The notes: generated from the sequence alone by a model not told the origin. Counted from the stretch's first letter, positions 34,777-43,589 are shown. The stretch is 64,000 bases of DNA from CAZLMW01 sp964560875 (GCA_964560875.1 CAZLMW010000003.1:1-64000), one strand, 5' to 3'. Made by a program: numbers and translations.

Positions 34777-35889
34777 TCATCCGAGCATGGCTTCGAGCGT
34801 CGCCATCGCGGTCCACATCCGGAGCGCGGCCGTTTCGTGCACCCAGCTGTTGGGCCCATCGATGACCTCGTCGGTCACGACCACGTTTCGGCGAACGGGC
34901 AAGCAGTGCATGAACCCCGCGTTGTCGGTCGTCTGCATGTTCTCGGCGTCGACGGTCCAGTGGCCGAGCTTGGCGCGTTCGGTGGCCTCTTGCTCGCGCC
35001 GGCCATAACCCGAAAACCCGCCCCAGCTCTTGGCGACCACAACCTGCGCGCCGCGAAGAGCCTTGTCCTGGTCGTGTTCGATGCGCACCGAACCACCGGA
35101 TGTCCCGGCGACGGACGATGCGCGGCTGACGACCTGCGGATCGAGGTCGAAACGCTCCGGATGCGCGACGGTGACGTCCATGCCGAGCAACGCGGCCGAC
35201 AGCAGGACCTGGTGGCCGACAGCGGTGCCAAGCGCCTTGGGATGCGGCGCCCAGGTGAGCGTGATGGGCACACCCTGGAGCGGTTTTTCGGCGTCCGAGC
35301 GGCCGAGGTGATGCAGCCAGGTCGAGGCATCGGCGAGCCCCTGGAGGGGATGCCAAACAGCGGACTCGAGGCTGATGAATGGCGCCTCGGCGTGGCGCGC
35401 GAAGGCGTTGATGACCGTGTCGGCGCGGTCGGACTCGGCGTCTTTCAATCCTGCGAAAGCGCGAACTGCGACCAGGTCGTGGTAGTGCGAAAGGACGCGG
35501 GCGGCGTCGCTTACATGCTCGGCCTTGTCGTCGTCCATCACCGCGCCATCTTCGTATTCGAGCTTCCAGGCGTCCTTGCTCGCGTCGATCGCGCTCATCG
35601 AAGCGCCGAGGGCCTGGCATGCCGCCGCCATCGACGTTCGCGTGCGCAGCGACGGGTTGCAGAACAGGGCCGCGACGCGTTTGCCGGAAAGATCGAGGGG
35701 CGTGGCACCGGCTCGCAAGGCGAGAGCTCGGCGACAAAGGGCGAGCATCCCATCGGCGCCAAGCTCGGCGGCGTCGACAAGGCGGCAGAGATCAGCGACT
35801 GCAGCGGACGGCCAGGTGGCATCTGCCGGGGGGTGGGAAACCGGATACGGGCGCGACGACCGCGCGATGGCGAGGCTGTTGTAAGGCAT
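34777..35889 (-). CDS. argF': N-acetylornithine (or N-succinylornithine) carbamoyltransferase-like enzyme
   Basis: A 370-residue enzyme. NPSLRTRTS holds the carbamoyl-phosphate site; VWHPLQGLAD and HCLPVRRNVVVTDEVID are the HPxQ and HCLP motifs. The run KSWGGFSGYG and the RRNV..TD.V pattern match the Xanthomonas-type N-acetyl-L-ornithine enzyme rather than ordinary OTCase, implying arginine synthesis through acetylcitrulline. ATG 35889 overlaps the TGA of the P-loop gene by one base (TGATG); the longer frame is rejected. It is the third gene after argR and is probably arginine-repressed. Confidence 0.85.
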   Translation of the reverse strand: MPYNSLAIARSSRPYPVSHPPADATWPSAAVADLCRLVDAAELGADGMLALCRRALALRAGATPLDLSGKRVAALFCNPSLRTRTSMAAACQALGASMSAIDASKDAWKLEYEDGAVMDDDKAEHVSDAARVLSHYHDLVAVRAFAGLKDAESDRADTVINAFARHAEAPFISLESAVWHPLQGLADASTWLHHLGRSDAEKPLQGVPITLTWAPHPKALGTAVGHQVLLSAALLGMDVTVAHPERFDLDPQVVSRASSVAGTSGGSVRIEHDQDKALRGAQVVVAKSWGGFSGYGRREQEATERAKLGHWTVDAENMQTTDNAGFMHCLPVRRNVVVTDEVIDGPNSWVHETAALRMWTAMATLEAMLG

Positions 35890-37007
35890 CAGGCACCTCC
35901 GAGGAGCGCGGCGGCAAGGGCGGTCATCGCGAGCGGCTTGCGGCGGCGAGAAGGCTGGTTCTTCGTCGAATTGGACGAACCGGTGCACGACTTGGCGGCA
36001 TCGGCGGCGGAGAACGCCTTGAGCACACAGTGGGCCAACATCGCGGCGTCGCGATGGGCGTTGTGGGCGGCGACTCCCGTGGCGCGCGTGACCGCTTCGC
36101 ATCCCGCCACATTGTCGGTTGTTGGGCCGGTGACAACGGTCGTTTCGAGCCCGGCTTCCTTGAGCAGAGCGACACCACCCCAGGCGGCGACGGGATCAGC
36201 GGCGGACATCACAACGGCGGTGAACGCGGCGCGGATATCCGGCGCGGCGATGAGGCTGTCGACGCCGTAATCCCCGAGCAATCCGTCACCGAGTTCGGCA
36301 ACGATGACATCGACGCCCTCGGCGGCCAACGCGTTGAAGCAACCGCGCGCGGCGGCCACAACATCGCCCCCAGCGCAGGTCGATGCGAGCCCGGCCTCGA
36401 CGAAACTCGCTTTGGCCACGGCACCGCAGTCCTGCATCGCGTAGACGTCCTTGGCGGCGGCGACACCGGTCAACTTGGCGACACCGACGGCGTATCCAGC
36501 CTTCGACAACGCGCGCACCAGGGCACAAGCGGCGGCCGTTTTTCCGGCGTGCATACAGCTGCCGGCGATGGCGACGATCGGAGGCATGGCCTGCAAGCTC
36601 GCGGCGGGCGTGATCGGGCCGCTGCCCAGGGTGAGCGCATCGCCACTGCCATCGTCGACCGCGCCGAGCACCTGGATTCGTGGTGCCGTGTTGCCGCCGG
36701 TCGCCAGTCCGACGACCCCGCCGCGGTTGAGCACATGCAGAACATCGCCGGCTTGCACCGTCTGCGGCACTTCACCCGTGACGCCGCGAAGCGCCCGTCG
36801 CGCGCCGAGCACACCGGCCACAACATCGCCAGCGAACGCATCGACCTGGCGCCCGCCGACCGCTTCGAAGACAAACGGTGCGTCATCGAGCAGGCGCCCG
36901 ACAACAACGACACCGGCGCGGGCCGGGATGCCGTGACGCAGACGCACGCTCGCGGAAAGCGGGACGTGGGCGGTCGCTGAAAGGCGCTTGTGAACGGTGG
37001 TGATCAT
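35889..37007 (-). CDS. P-loop NTPase-like protein of unknown function in the arginine operon
   Basis: A 372-residue protein. Around residue 150 it has VAIAGSCMHAGKTAAACALVRAL, a Walker-A-like G-x-x-x-x-x-G-K-T loop, then KLTGVAAAKDVYAMQDCGAV, VIVAELGDGLLGDYG, and a pattern reminiscent of DUF1611 or cobyrinate/dethiobiotin-synthetase-like enzymes. The first 130 residues form a separate beta-rich domain (VVVVGRLLDD, GVVGLATGGNTAPRIQVLG). ATG 37007 has a GGAGAG site. It starts 62 bases after argR and is coupled to argF', so a role in arginine synthesis or ornithine/acetyl handling is likely but unproven. Confidence 0.8.
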   Translation of the reverse strand: MITTVHKRLSATAHVPLSASVRLRHGIPARAGVVVVGRLLDDAPFVFEAVGGRQVDAFAGDVVAGVLGARRALRGVTGEVPQTVQAGDVLHVLNRGGVVGLATGGNTAPRIQVLGAVDDGSGDALTLGSGPITPAASLQAMPPIVAIAGSCMHAGKTAAACALVRALSKAGYAVGVAKLTGVAAAKDVYAMQDCGAVAKASFVEAGLASTCAGGDVVAAARGCFNALAAEGVDVIVAELGDGLLGDYGVDSLIAAPDIRAAFTAVVMSAADPVAAWGGVALLKEAGLETTVVTGPTTDNVAGCEAVTRATGVAAHNAHRDAAMLAHCVLKAFSAADAAKSCTGSSNSTKNQPSRRRKPLAMTALAAALLGGA

Positions 37008-37068
37008 CGTGATCTCTCCGGGGAACGGGTCAATACTCAGGTCGAGATGGGTTCGGGTCGAGGTCGTC

Positions 37069-37566
37069 TCAGGTTTCGTGGTCGCCGGGCGTCGCTTGGG
37101 AAACGGGCGTCGCCTGGGAAACAGGCGTCGCTTGGGACACGGGCGAGAGCGCTCCACGCCAACCCAGCAGCCGGTACAGGTCGCCCATCGCAGCCGCGGA
37201 CCGCAGCGCAACAAACACCGTGTCATCGCCCGCGATGGTGCCGAGCACGCCCTTGCATTCGTCGCTGTTGGTGAGCTCGCGGTCGATCACATGCGCGACA
37301 ACAGAAGCATGCGCAGGCGCCGTCCGCACCACCGCCAGGCTCCCCGCGGCGGACATCGAAACAGCCAGGATCGGCGCTCCAATCTCGGGGGGAGGCGCGT
37401 GGCGGTATGCGCCGTCATGTTTGGCCGCCCCGATCGCGGCGAGCTGCCGGGACACGGTGGCCTGGTTGATGTCATGGCCACGCGCCGCCAACGCCGCGAC
37501 GATCTCGCCCTGAGTCCGAAGCTCCTGGGTCGCAAGCAGTTCATCGAGGGTGGCGCGCCAACTCAT
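37069..37566 (-). CDS. argR: Arginine repressor
   Basis: A 165-residue protein. The N-terminal winged helix carries GHDINQATVSRQLAAIGAAK, the ArgR recognition helix; the C-terminal oligomerisation and arginine-binding part has GTIAGDDTVFVAL. ArgR binds ARG boxes when arginine is present. ATG 37566 is chosen because the domain begins there; the longer upstream frame crosses the operator. The C terminus ends in three PVSQAT repeats from an 18-bp tandem array (37087-37140), an unusual tail. It leads the operon argR, P-loop gene, argF'. Confidence 0.93.
   Translation of the reverse strand: MSWRATLDELLATQELRTQGEIVAALAARGHDINQATVSRQLAAIGAAKHDGAYRHAPPPEIGAPILAVSMSAAGSLAVVRTAPAHASVVAHVIDRELTNSDECKGVLGTIAGDDTVFVALRSAAAMGDLYRLLGWRGALSPVSQATPVSQATPVSQATPGDHET
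37087..37140. repeat. 18-bp tandem repeat inside argR (three units)
   Basis: Three in-frame 18-base units (37087-37104, 37105-37122 and 37123-37140) encode PVSQAT three times at the ArgR C terminus. Confidence 0.9.
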
Positions 37567-37579
37567 AGAGCCAGCATAG

Positions 37580-37600
37580 TATGTGCATATTATGCAATCA
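37580..37600. promoter_or_regulatory. ARG-box-like operator upstream of argR
   Basis: TGCATATTATGCA (37584-37596), with six-base arms around one base, sits just upstream of the argR start. With TATG before it, it resembles an 18-bp ARG box and suggests autoregulation. Confidence 0.6.
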
Positions 37601-37629
37601 AGAGAACGACACAGGACCGCAACCTGTTG

Positions 37630-37667
37630 AAATTGCATAAAACGAGCCCGGACGGGCTATGCAATTT
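37630..37667 (-). terminator. Hairpin with flanking palindrome between the FHA gene and argR
   Basis: Read leftward, AGCCC-GTCC-GGGCT followed by CGTTTTA forms a good intrinsic terminator for the FHA gene (stop at 37732). The hairpin is enclosed by a 10-base inverted repeat, AAATTGCATA/TATGCAATTT (37630-37639 and 37658-37667), which repeats the TGCATA half-site of the argR operator. The element may serve as both terminator and operator. Confidence 0.55.
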
Positions 37668-37731
37668 GTACGCATAGGATCGCAAAGCCTCCGATCGCAG
37701 TGGATCGGGGTTTGTTCACATGAAGCTTTGG

Positions 37732-38505
37732 TCAGACTTTGTCGCGGAAGCGAAACGGGACGCTGCCGATGCTGAAGCGTGCTTCGTTCTTCAGCCGCGC
37801 TTCGGTGACCTTTTCGCCCTTCATCTTGACCGGATGCAGGCGGCTCATGGCGACGAGGTGGTAGACGCCTTCGCGCTTTTCGAGCCGGGCGGCGTGGGCG
37901 GTGAACATCTTCGTGCCGGGCAGGCGGACGGCGCAGTCGTCGGACCAGCCGATAAAGATCACCTCGTCTTTCAGCTCGGTGTCGGTGCGCTCGCCGTCGA
38001 TGATGAACGCGAGGTGGGCTTTGCGGCGCGCGGCGATGGCGGCGCGCATGGCGTCGCGTTGCACGGTCGTCAGCGCTTCGGTCGGCTTATCCTTGATGGC
38101 GGCGGCGAGGTCGGTCTTGAGGTTGTGCGTCTTGTCGCGCTGTTTCTCGAGGTCGGTCCGGGTCAGTACGGGCGCGTCGCGACGTGACAGACCACCGTCG
38201 CCGAGCTGCGGTGCAGAGCGGTGATGAAAGACGAGCACATGCCGCGCGACCTCGATCTTGTCGCCGTGGGAAAGCGCGTGCTGAAAGTCGACCGGGCGGC
38301 CGTTGATGGTCGTGTCGTTGGTCGACGCGAGATCTTGCGCGATGTACAGGTAGCCACGCCTCAGGATGACCATGTGCTTGCGCGACACCTCGGCGCTCGT
38401 CAGCGGCACGTCGGCCTCCTGGCTGCGTCCGATGACGGTCACTTCTTTGTCGATGTAGTGGTTGTATTGGAAGTTCCGGTCTTGGAACACCGCCAGTTTC
38501 GGCAT
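37732..38505 (-). CDS. FHA domain protein with a second FHA-like half
   Basis: A 257-residue cytoplasmic-looking protein. The first half has VIGRSQEADVPL, SRKHMVILRR and DLASTNDTTING, the GR..S..N signature of FHA phosphothreonine-binding domains. After a charged linker (THNLKTDLAAAIKDKP) a second part reads VIFIGWSDDCAVRL, AHAARLEKREGVYHLV, resembling a degenerate FHA. It probably reads Ser/Thr phosphorylation, common in this group. ATG 38505 is next to a strong GGAGGAGGGG site; a GTG at 38517 is less likely. No kinase is adjacent. Confidence 0.85.
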   Translation of the reverse strand: MPKLAVFQDRNFQYNHYIDKEVTVIGRSQEADVPLTSAEVSRKHMVILRRGYLYIAQDLASTNDTTINGRPVDFQHALSHGDKIEVARHVLVFHHRSAPQLGDGGLSRRDAPVLTRTDLEKQRDKTHNLKTDLAAAIKDKPTEALTTVQRDAMRAAIAARRKAHLAFIIDGERTDTELKDEVIFIGWSDDCAVRLPGTKMFTAHAARLEKREGVYHLVAMSRLHPVKMKGEKVTEARLKNEARFSIGSVPFRFRDKV

Positions 38506-38532
38506 CCCCTCCTCCACGCTTGAGCCGCGTTC

Positions 38533-38565
38533 CGCTCCCGATCCCGCTCCCGCTCCCGCTCCCGG
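38533..38565. repeat. Short hexanucleotide repeat tract
   Basis: CCCGCT-type hexamers repeated about four to five times lie between the FHA start and the stop of the Cys-rich lipoprotein gene. Confidence 0.6.
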
Positions 38566-38571
38566 ACCGGG

Positions 38572-41307
38572 TTAGAACGACAGGCAGTATTTCAGCTGAA
38601 TGCCGCCGAAGATCGTGCACTTGACGCACAGACCCTTGCAGCCGGGGCATTGGAAGCCGGACGGCGGGCTCTTGACCACGCATTTGCCGGCGGCGGTGCA
38701 CTTGCCGGCCACGTATTGCGTCTTGCAGAGGTCAGCTTTGAACTTGGCCTGGCAGGTCACGTCCGGTTTGCTGACACATTTGCCGCCCGCGCAGATGCCG
38801 AGCGGGCACTCGCCGCCCTTGGTGCAGGTACCGGTCGAGAGCGGGCTGTGCTGACATTTGCCCTTGATGTCGCAGAAGTCCTTGGTGCACGGGTTGCCGT
38901 CTTCGCAGCTCTTGAACTTCTGCCCGGTGCACTTGCCACCGGTGCACTTGTCGTTGGACGTGCAGGCGTCGCCGTCATTGCACACCTTGCCGTTGGCGAC
39001 CTGGCCGCACGCGCCGCCCTTGCACTTGCCATCGGTGCACGGATTGCCGTCGTCCTTGCAGCTGGCGCCGTTGGGCAACGCCTTGTGGCTGCAGACCTTG
39101 TTGGCGCAGATGTCGGACGTGCAGGGGTTGCCGTCGTCTTTGCAGTTGGCCGAGTTCGCCGTGTACTTGCAGCCGTTGTTGTCGCAGCCGTCGGTCGTGC
39201 ACGGGTTGTTGTCGTTGCACTGCTTCTTGGACTTGCCGATGCACTTGCCGGCCTGGCACTGGTCGTTGGTCGTGCACGAGTTGCCGTCGTTGCAAAACAG
39301 GTTCACGTCGCCCTTGTGCACACAGCCCTGGCCCGCGGCGCAGTAGTCGGACGTACACTTGTTGGCGTCGTCGCACTTCTTCTTGGTGTTGCTCTTGCAC
39401 TTGCCGAGGTTGCAGTACTCGTTGAGCGTGCACGGGTCTTTGTCGTCGCACGTCGCGCTGTTGTACGGGTGCTTGCACTTGCCGGCGACGCACTTGTCTT
39501 GCGTGCAGGGATGGCCATCGTCGGCGCACGGCATCCCGGACGCCGGTTTGTGGGCGCATTTGCCGTTTTCGCAGACGTCGTTGGTGCACGGGTCGCTGTC
39601 GTCGGCGCAGTTGACGCCAACCGCGGGTTTGTGGGCGCATTTGCCGTTGTTGCAGACGTCCACGGTGCACGGGTTGCCGTCATCGAGGCACTTGTCGCCG
39701 TTGCCCTTGGGCGTGTGGGTGCACTTGCCGGACTTGCAGACGTCGGACGTGCACTTGTTGCCGTCATCGAGGCACTCGTGCTTGCTGTCGAGCGCGAGGT
39801 GCGCGCACTTGCCGTCTTTGCAGATGTCGGCGGTGCATGAGTTGCCGTCTTCTTTGCAGACGATGGTCTCTTTGAGCGGGGTGTGGATGCACTTGCCGGA
39901 TTGGCACTCGTCCTTGGTGCACGCCTGGCCGTCGTCGAGGCACTGACCGCCATCAGCGGTAGGTGGGTGGGTGCACTTGCCGCCTTTGCACAGGTCCTGG
40001 GTGCACGCGATGCCGTCGTCCTTGCACGGCCCGCCGACGGGCGTGTGGATACAGCCCTTGAGGTCGTCGCAGCTGTCCTTGGTGCAGGGATCCTTGTCGT
40101 CGCAGCCCAGCACGTTGCCGCCGACGCACTTGCCGGACTGGCACTTGTCGGTCTTGGTGCACTTCTTGCCGTCCTCGCACGGCTGGCCGTTGGCGAGCTT
40201 GATGTCGTTCTTGCAGGAGCCGTCGGTGTTGCAGAAGTCCCGCGTGCACGGGATGCCGTCGTCGCACAGGCCCTCGTCGGTCTTGCCGTCGCAGTTGTCG
40301 TCGAGGCCGTTGCATTTCTCGGGCCCGGCCTTGGGCGCGTCGCAGACCGGTTTGCCGTCGGTGCACGACACGTACTTGCCTTCGCACTGCCCCCACTTGG
40401 TCTTTTCGCCCTTGCACTTGCTGGTCACGTCGATGTCGTCGGTCTTGCCGTTGCAGTCATCGTCGATGCCGTTGCAGTCCTCGGGTTTGGGGTCGTTGGC
40501 GAGGCACTTGGACAGGCCGTCCGACGCGCATTTGCGCTCGCCAGGGCAGCTGCCGAGGTTGTTTTTCTTCACGCAGTTCGTCGCCAGCGATTGGCTCACC
40601 GCGAGCTTGCTGCAGCTGCACTCTTTGCCCTTTTCGACCATGCACTGCTGGGTCGACTTGCCGCTGTCGGGATCGACGAACTTCTGGCACGTGTAACCCT
40701 TCGGACAGATCGCTTTATCCGGCCCGCACTCAACGCCGCAGAAGCTGCCGTTGGCGCCAAATGACAGGCAGACGTTGCCGATGCCGCCGTAGCTGTTGCA
40801 GTCCTTGTTCTCCTTGCAGGGGTTGCACAGGTCGGGGAACTTCGGCGCGCAGATGTTGGTGAGATCGCTGCCGATCTTGTGAGCCACGCAGCGGTAGCCC
40901 TCGGGGCAGTCCAAGGTGCAGATCTTGGTGCAGATCTTGCCGTTGGGCGTCGGGACGCAGATCGACGAGTCGCACTCCTTGTTCTCGGTGCACGGGTAGC
41001 CAAACTCACCGGGCTGCGCGACCGCGTCCGCACCACTGCTGCTCGACGCCCCGCTCGACCCGGTATCGCCACCCGAAGACGACGTGGAAGAACCCGCCCC
41101 ATCACCACCGGAGCTCGAACTCGACAGCCCATCGGACGTCCCAGCGGTCTCGAAATCAGGCCCGCCGCTGGTTCCCGCGTTTGCATCGGGCAGCTCGAGC
41201 GCCTTGCCATCGTCGCCATCGCCTTCGCTCGAGCAGCCCGTCAAAGCGAGCGGCGCCAGGCAGATGATGGATACGAAAAGGCCGAAAACACGGGCTCTTT
41301 GCAGCAT
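38572..41307 (-). CDS. Cys-rich surface lipoprotein with DDGxxCTxDxC repeats and MopE-like motifs
   Basis: A 911-residue protein. The signal ends in LALTGC (lipobox), followed by a Ser/Gly-rich linker with repeated SSSGG runs. The body is about 20 repeats of the form DDGxPCTxDxCxxGKCxHxP. Two MopE-like metal-binding stretches, CNGIDDDCNGKTDD and CNGLDDNCDGKTDEG, occur around the middle; similar motifs bind calcium or copper in surface proteins. All Cys are probably in disulfides. ATG 41307 is preceded by GAGGTG; the longer upstream frame lacks a signal. It lies upstream of the FHA gene, leftward. Confidence 0.88.
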   Translation of the reverse strand: MLQRARVFGLFVSIICLAPLALTGCSSEGDGDDGKALELPDANAGTSGGPDFETAGTSDGLSSSSSGGDGAGSSTSSSGGDTGSSGASSSSGADAVAQPGEFGYPCTENKECDSSICVPTPNGKICTKICTLDCPEGYRCVAHKIGSDLTNICAPKFPDLCNPCKENKDCNSYGGIGNVCLSFGANGSFCGVECGPDKAICPKGYTCQKFVDPDSGKSTQQCMVEKGKECSCSKLAVSQSLATNCVKKNNLGSCPGERKCASDGLSKCLANDPKPEDCNGIDDDCNGKTDDIDVTSKCKGEKTKWGQCEGKYVSCTDGKPVCDAPKAGPEKCNGLDDNCDGKTDEGLCDDGIPCTRDFCNTDGSCKNDIKLANGQPCEDGKKCTKTDKCQSGKCVGGNVLGCDDKDPCTKDSCDDLKGCIHTPVGGPCKDDGIACTQDLCKGGKCTHPPTADGGQCLDDGQACTKDECQSGKCIHTPLKETIVCKEDGNSCTADICKDGKCAHLALDSKHECLDDGNKCTSDVCKSGKCTHTPKGNGDKCLDDGNPCTVDVCNNGKCAHKPAVGVNCADDSDPCTNDVCENGKCAHKPASGMPCADDGHPCTQDKCVAGKCKHPYNSATCDDKDPCTLNEYCNLGKCKSNTKKKCDDANKCTSDYCAAGQGCVHKGDVNLFCNDGNSCTTNDQCQAGKCIGKSKKQCNDNNPCTTDGCDNNGCKYTANSANCKDDGNPCTSDICANKVCSHKALPNGASCKDDGNPCTDGKCKGGACGQVANGKVCNDGDACTSNDKCTGGKCTGQKFKSCEDGNPCTKDFCDIKGKCQHSPLSTGTCTKGGECPLGICAGGKCVSKPDVTCQAKFKADLCKTQYVAGKCTAAGKCVVKSPPSGFQCPGCKGLCVKCTIFGGIQLKYCLSF

Positions 41308-41471
41308 CTTGAGCACCTCAACGCGCGACCAATGGGTCCACGCGGCATGTACGAACGAAAAACGCGCGGCCATCGTAGCAGACCCGCCATGGGGTTGCGT
41401 TTTTTCGGCCTCCTTCGCGACCAACACGGTTGAGTGCAGCACGTGAGGGAATCGCATACCCTGCGCGGGTG

Positions 41472-42740
41472 ATGAAAAAGCTGACAGCCGCGACGGTGCT
41501 CATGCTTTGCGCATGCAGTGGCCAATCTACGACTCCCGGTTCGACCGGACACCCGTCACCCGCGACGGACACGGGCACGGTGTTCAACACGGACACCCAA
41601 GCGACGACGGATTCGAGTGCGCAACCCGACACAGCCTCGGCGGCGGCGGATTCGGGCTCGAAGGCGGATTCGGGCTCCCAGTCAGATTCGGGCTCCCAGT
41701 CAGATTCGGGCTCGGAGTCAGATTCGGGCTCGAAGGCGGATTCGGGCTCAGTCATGACGCCGGATGCGAGTGGTCCGGTCGACGCAGGTTCGACGGCGGA
41801 TACCGGTTCAGTGACCAAACTCGGGCCGAAATTCGTCGTGGTGACGTTCAACACCGGCACGACCGATGGCTTGCAGCACGACAGCGACGGCGACAAGTAC
41901 GGCAAAGACCAGGTCGGCATCTCGGACAAACACTACGGAAATGGCCTGTCGTGGTTGCCGGCGGTCGAAGCGGTCAAGACGTTCCTCGCCGGCGTCAAAC
42001 CCGACATCATCGCCTTCCAGGAGATCTTCTACAGCGGCAACTGCGCGCAGATTCCGGCCAGCGCGAAGAAGGGATTCGTCTGCGAGACGTGGAAAAAAGG
42101 CGACCCAACCGTCGCCCAGGTGCTGCTCGGGTCCGGCTACCAGGTCGCGTGTCACCCCGGAAAGTCGGACAAGTGCGTCGCCGTCAAGAAGACCTTCGGC
42201 TCCATCAAGCAGTGCAAAAACGCCGACTTCTGCCTCGAGGGCCTCGACGGCAAGAAGATTGAAAACTGCGGCGGCGGGGCGCGTGTCGCCCGCGGAACCA
42301 TCGCGCTGACCGACGGAAGCGAGCTCACCGTGGTCAGCGTGCACGGCACATCGGGCATCAAGGGCGACGACCAGAAGTGCCGCGAAAAGCAGGTCAAACA
42401 GATCTTCGTCGACATCGACGGCAAGCCGGGCGCAAACGGCAAACGCAACATCATCCTCGGCGACCTGAACGTCGATCCGAAGGTCGTCCCGGGCTCATTC
42501 GACAAGTCGGTCAAGGCCTGGAACGAGTACGTCGGCGGCAAACAGAAGTTCCAATTCGTCTCGGCCATCGGCAAAGGCGCACCGCCAACGTATGCCGGCC
42601 TCTTCAACATCGACCACGTGATCAGCGACGCCTTCAAGGGCGGCTGCTACGTACCGGGCGTGACCAAGGGCAAAGCTGCCGTCTACAAGAACGTCTACTT
42701 CGACCACAAACCGGTCGTCTGCACGATCGGCGACCTGTAG
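41472..42740 (+). CDS. Secreted endonuclease/exonuclease/phosphatase-family lipoprotein
   Basis: A 422-residue protein with an N-terminal MKKLTAATVLMLCAC lipobox, then a low-complexity linker encoded by six 18-bp repeats (SDSGSQ-type units). The EEP core has VVTFNTG, FQEIFYS (catalytic Glu), VSVHGTSG (His), LGDLNVDP (Asp/Asn) and FNIDHVISD (Asp-His). Members cleave phosphodiester or phosphomonoester bonds in nucleic acids, lipids or inositol phosphates; the substrate is not clear. It is divergent from the Cys-rich lipoprotein. ATG 41472 is preferred to a GTG at 41469. Confidence 0.85.
   Translation: MKKLTAATVLMLCACSGQSTTPGSTGHPSPATDTGTVFNTDTQATTDSSAQPDTASAAADSGSKADSGSQSDSGSQSDSGSESDSGSKADSGSVMTPDASGPVDAGSTADTGSVTKLGPKFVVVTFNTGTTDGLQHDSDGDKYGKDQVGISDKHYGNGLSWLPAVEAVKTFLAGVKPDIIAFQEIFYSGNCAQIPASAKKGFVCETWKKGDPTVAQVLLGSGYQVACHPGKSDKCVAVKKTFGSIKQCKNADFCLEGLDGKKIENCGGGARVARGTIALTDGSELTVVSVHGTSGIKGDDQKCREKQVKQIFVDIDGKPGANGKRNIILGDLNVDPKVVPGSFDKSVKAWNEYVGGKQKFQFVSAIGKGAPPTYAGLFNIDHVISDAFKGGCYVPGVTKGKAAVYKNVYFDHKPVVCTIGDL
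41649..41756. repeat. 18-bp tandem repeat in the EEP lipoprotein linker (six units)
   Basis: GATTCGGGCTC recurs at 41649, 41667, 41685, 41703, 41721 and 41739, exactly 18 bases apart, encoding a flexible Asp/Ser/Gly linker. Confidence 0.9.
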
Positions 42741-42776
42741 GTTCGGTTTGAGCAGATGTGACGCAGGACAGCTTCA

Positions 42777-43119
42777 GCCGCGAGGCGGCGACAGGCAGTA
42801 GCCTGGGGTGCCAACCCCAGGAATAGCGTGTCAGGATCCGAGCCGCGAGGCGGCGACAGGCAGTAGCCTGGGGTGCCAACCCCAGGAATAGCCAACCCCA
42901 GGAATAGCGTGTCAGGATCCGAGCCGCGAGGCGGCGACAGGCAGTAGCCTGGGGTGCCAACCCCAGGAATAGCCAACCCCAGGAATAGCGTGTCAGGATC
43001 CGAGCCGCGAGGCGGCGACAGGCAGTAGCCTGGGGTGCCAACCCCAGGAATAGCGTGTCAGGATCCGAGCCGCGAGGCGGCGACAGGCAGTAGCCTGGGG
43101 TGCCAACCCCAGGAATAGC
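42777..43119. repeat. REP-like tandem array: units of 65 and 81 bp
   Basis: Units begin GCCGCGAGGCGG at 42777, 42842, 42923, 43004 and 43069, giving spacings of 65, 81, 81 and 65 bases; the longer units carry an extra 16-base piece (CAACCCCAGGAATAGC). Each unit contains GTAG followed by CCTGGGG, a short loop and CCCCAGG, the head and hairpin typical of REP sequences mobilised by RAYT transposases (first hairpin 42798-42821, last 43090-43113). Confidence 0.88.
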
Positions 43120-43426
43120 TGGCGGCGTTGAGGATCACGTTCACCTCCTGCTCGAATGCAAGGCTGCCGTGCCGCTGTCGCAACTGGTCGGTCGCATCAA
43201 GGCCAACAGCGGCAAATGGGTGAACGGAGAGCGGAAGGCGAATGTCCGTTTCGAATGGCAGCGAGGCTACAGCGCATTCTCGGTCAGCAAGTCAACGGCA
43301 GCGTACGTGCGCCAGTACATAGAGTCCCAACGTGAGCACCACGCCAAGACGAGCTTCCGCGACGAGCTTGCCGCGTTCCTTGATGCCCACGCCATCGAAT
43401 TCGATGAGCGGTACCTGCTGGGATGA
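43100..43426 (+). pseudogene. Truncated REP-associated tyrosine transposase (RAYT, IS200/IS605-like)
   Basis: The frame begins inside the last REP unit (GTG at 43100), then reads GGVEDHVHLLL, the HUH site of Y1 transposases, and ends with TAAYVRQYIESQREHH and DERYLLG, holding the Tyr and C-terminal region. The usual 45-50 N-terminal residues are missing and replaced by REP sequence, so it is a decayed copy. An inverted REP follows at 43470-43493. It shows the array and the gene belonged to one element. Confidence 0.8.
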
Positions 43427-43469
43427 CCTCCTTTCGCCGCTTTGCAGCTTCACCCAATTCGTACCATTT

Positions 43470-43493
43470 CCTGGGGTTGGCACCCCAGGCTAC
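43470..43493 (-). repeat. Inverted REP copy downstream of the transposase remnant
   Basis: CCTGGGG-TTGGCA-CCCCAGG followed by CTAC is the reverse complement of the upstream REP. The next 30 bases (43494-43524) also resemble the inverted left flank (42775-42797), so the pair frames the element. Confidence 0.8.
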
Positions 43494-43589
43494 TACCCGT
43501 CGCATCTTCGCGGCTGCAACACGCGTCGGTACTGCCACGGCCCGAATTCGAACGGGTTCCGGCCAGCCGAGACACCTGGCCAGTGCTTG

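Noticed and set aside
43100..43118. REP-encoded residues as part of a functional transposase
   Set aside because: They are repeat sequence that replaced the true N terminus, so the gene is treated as a remnant.
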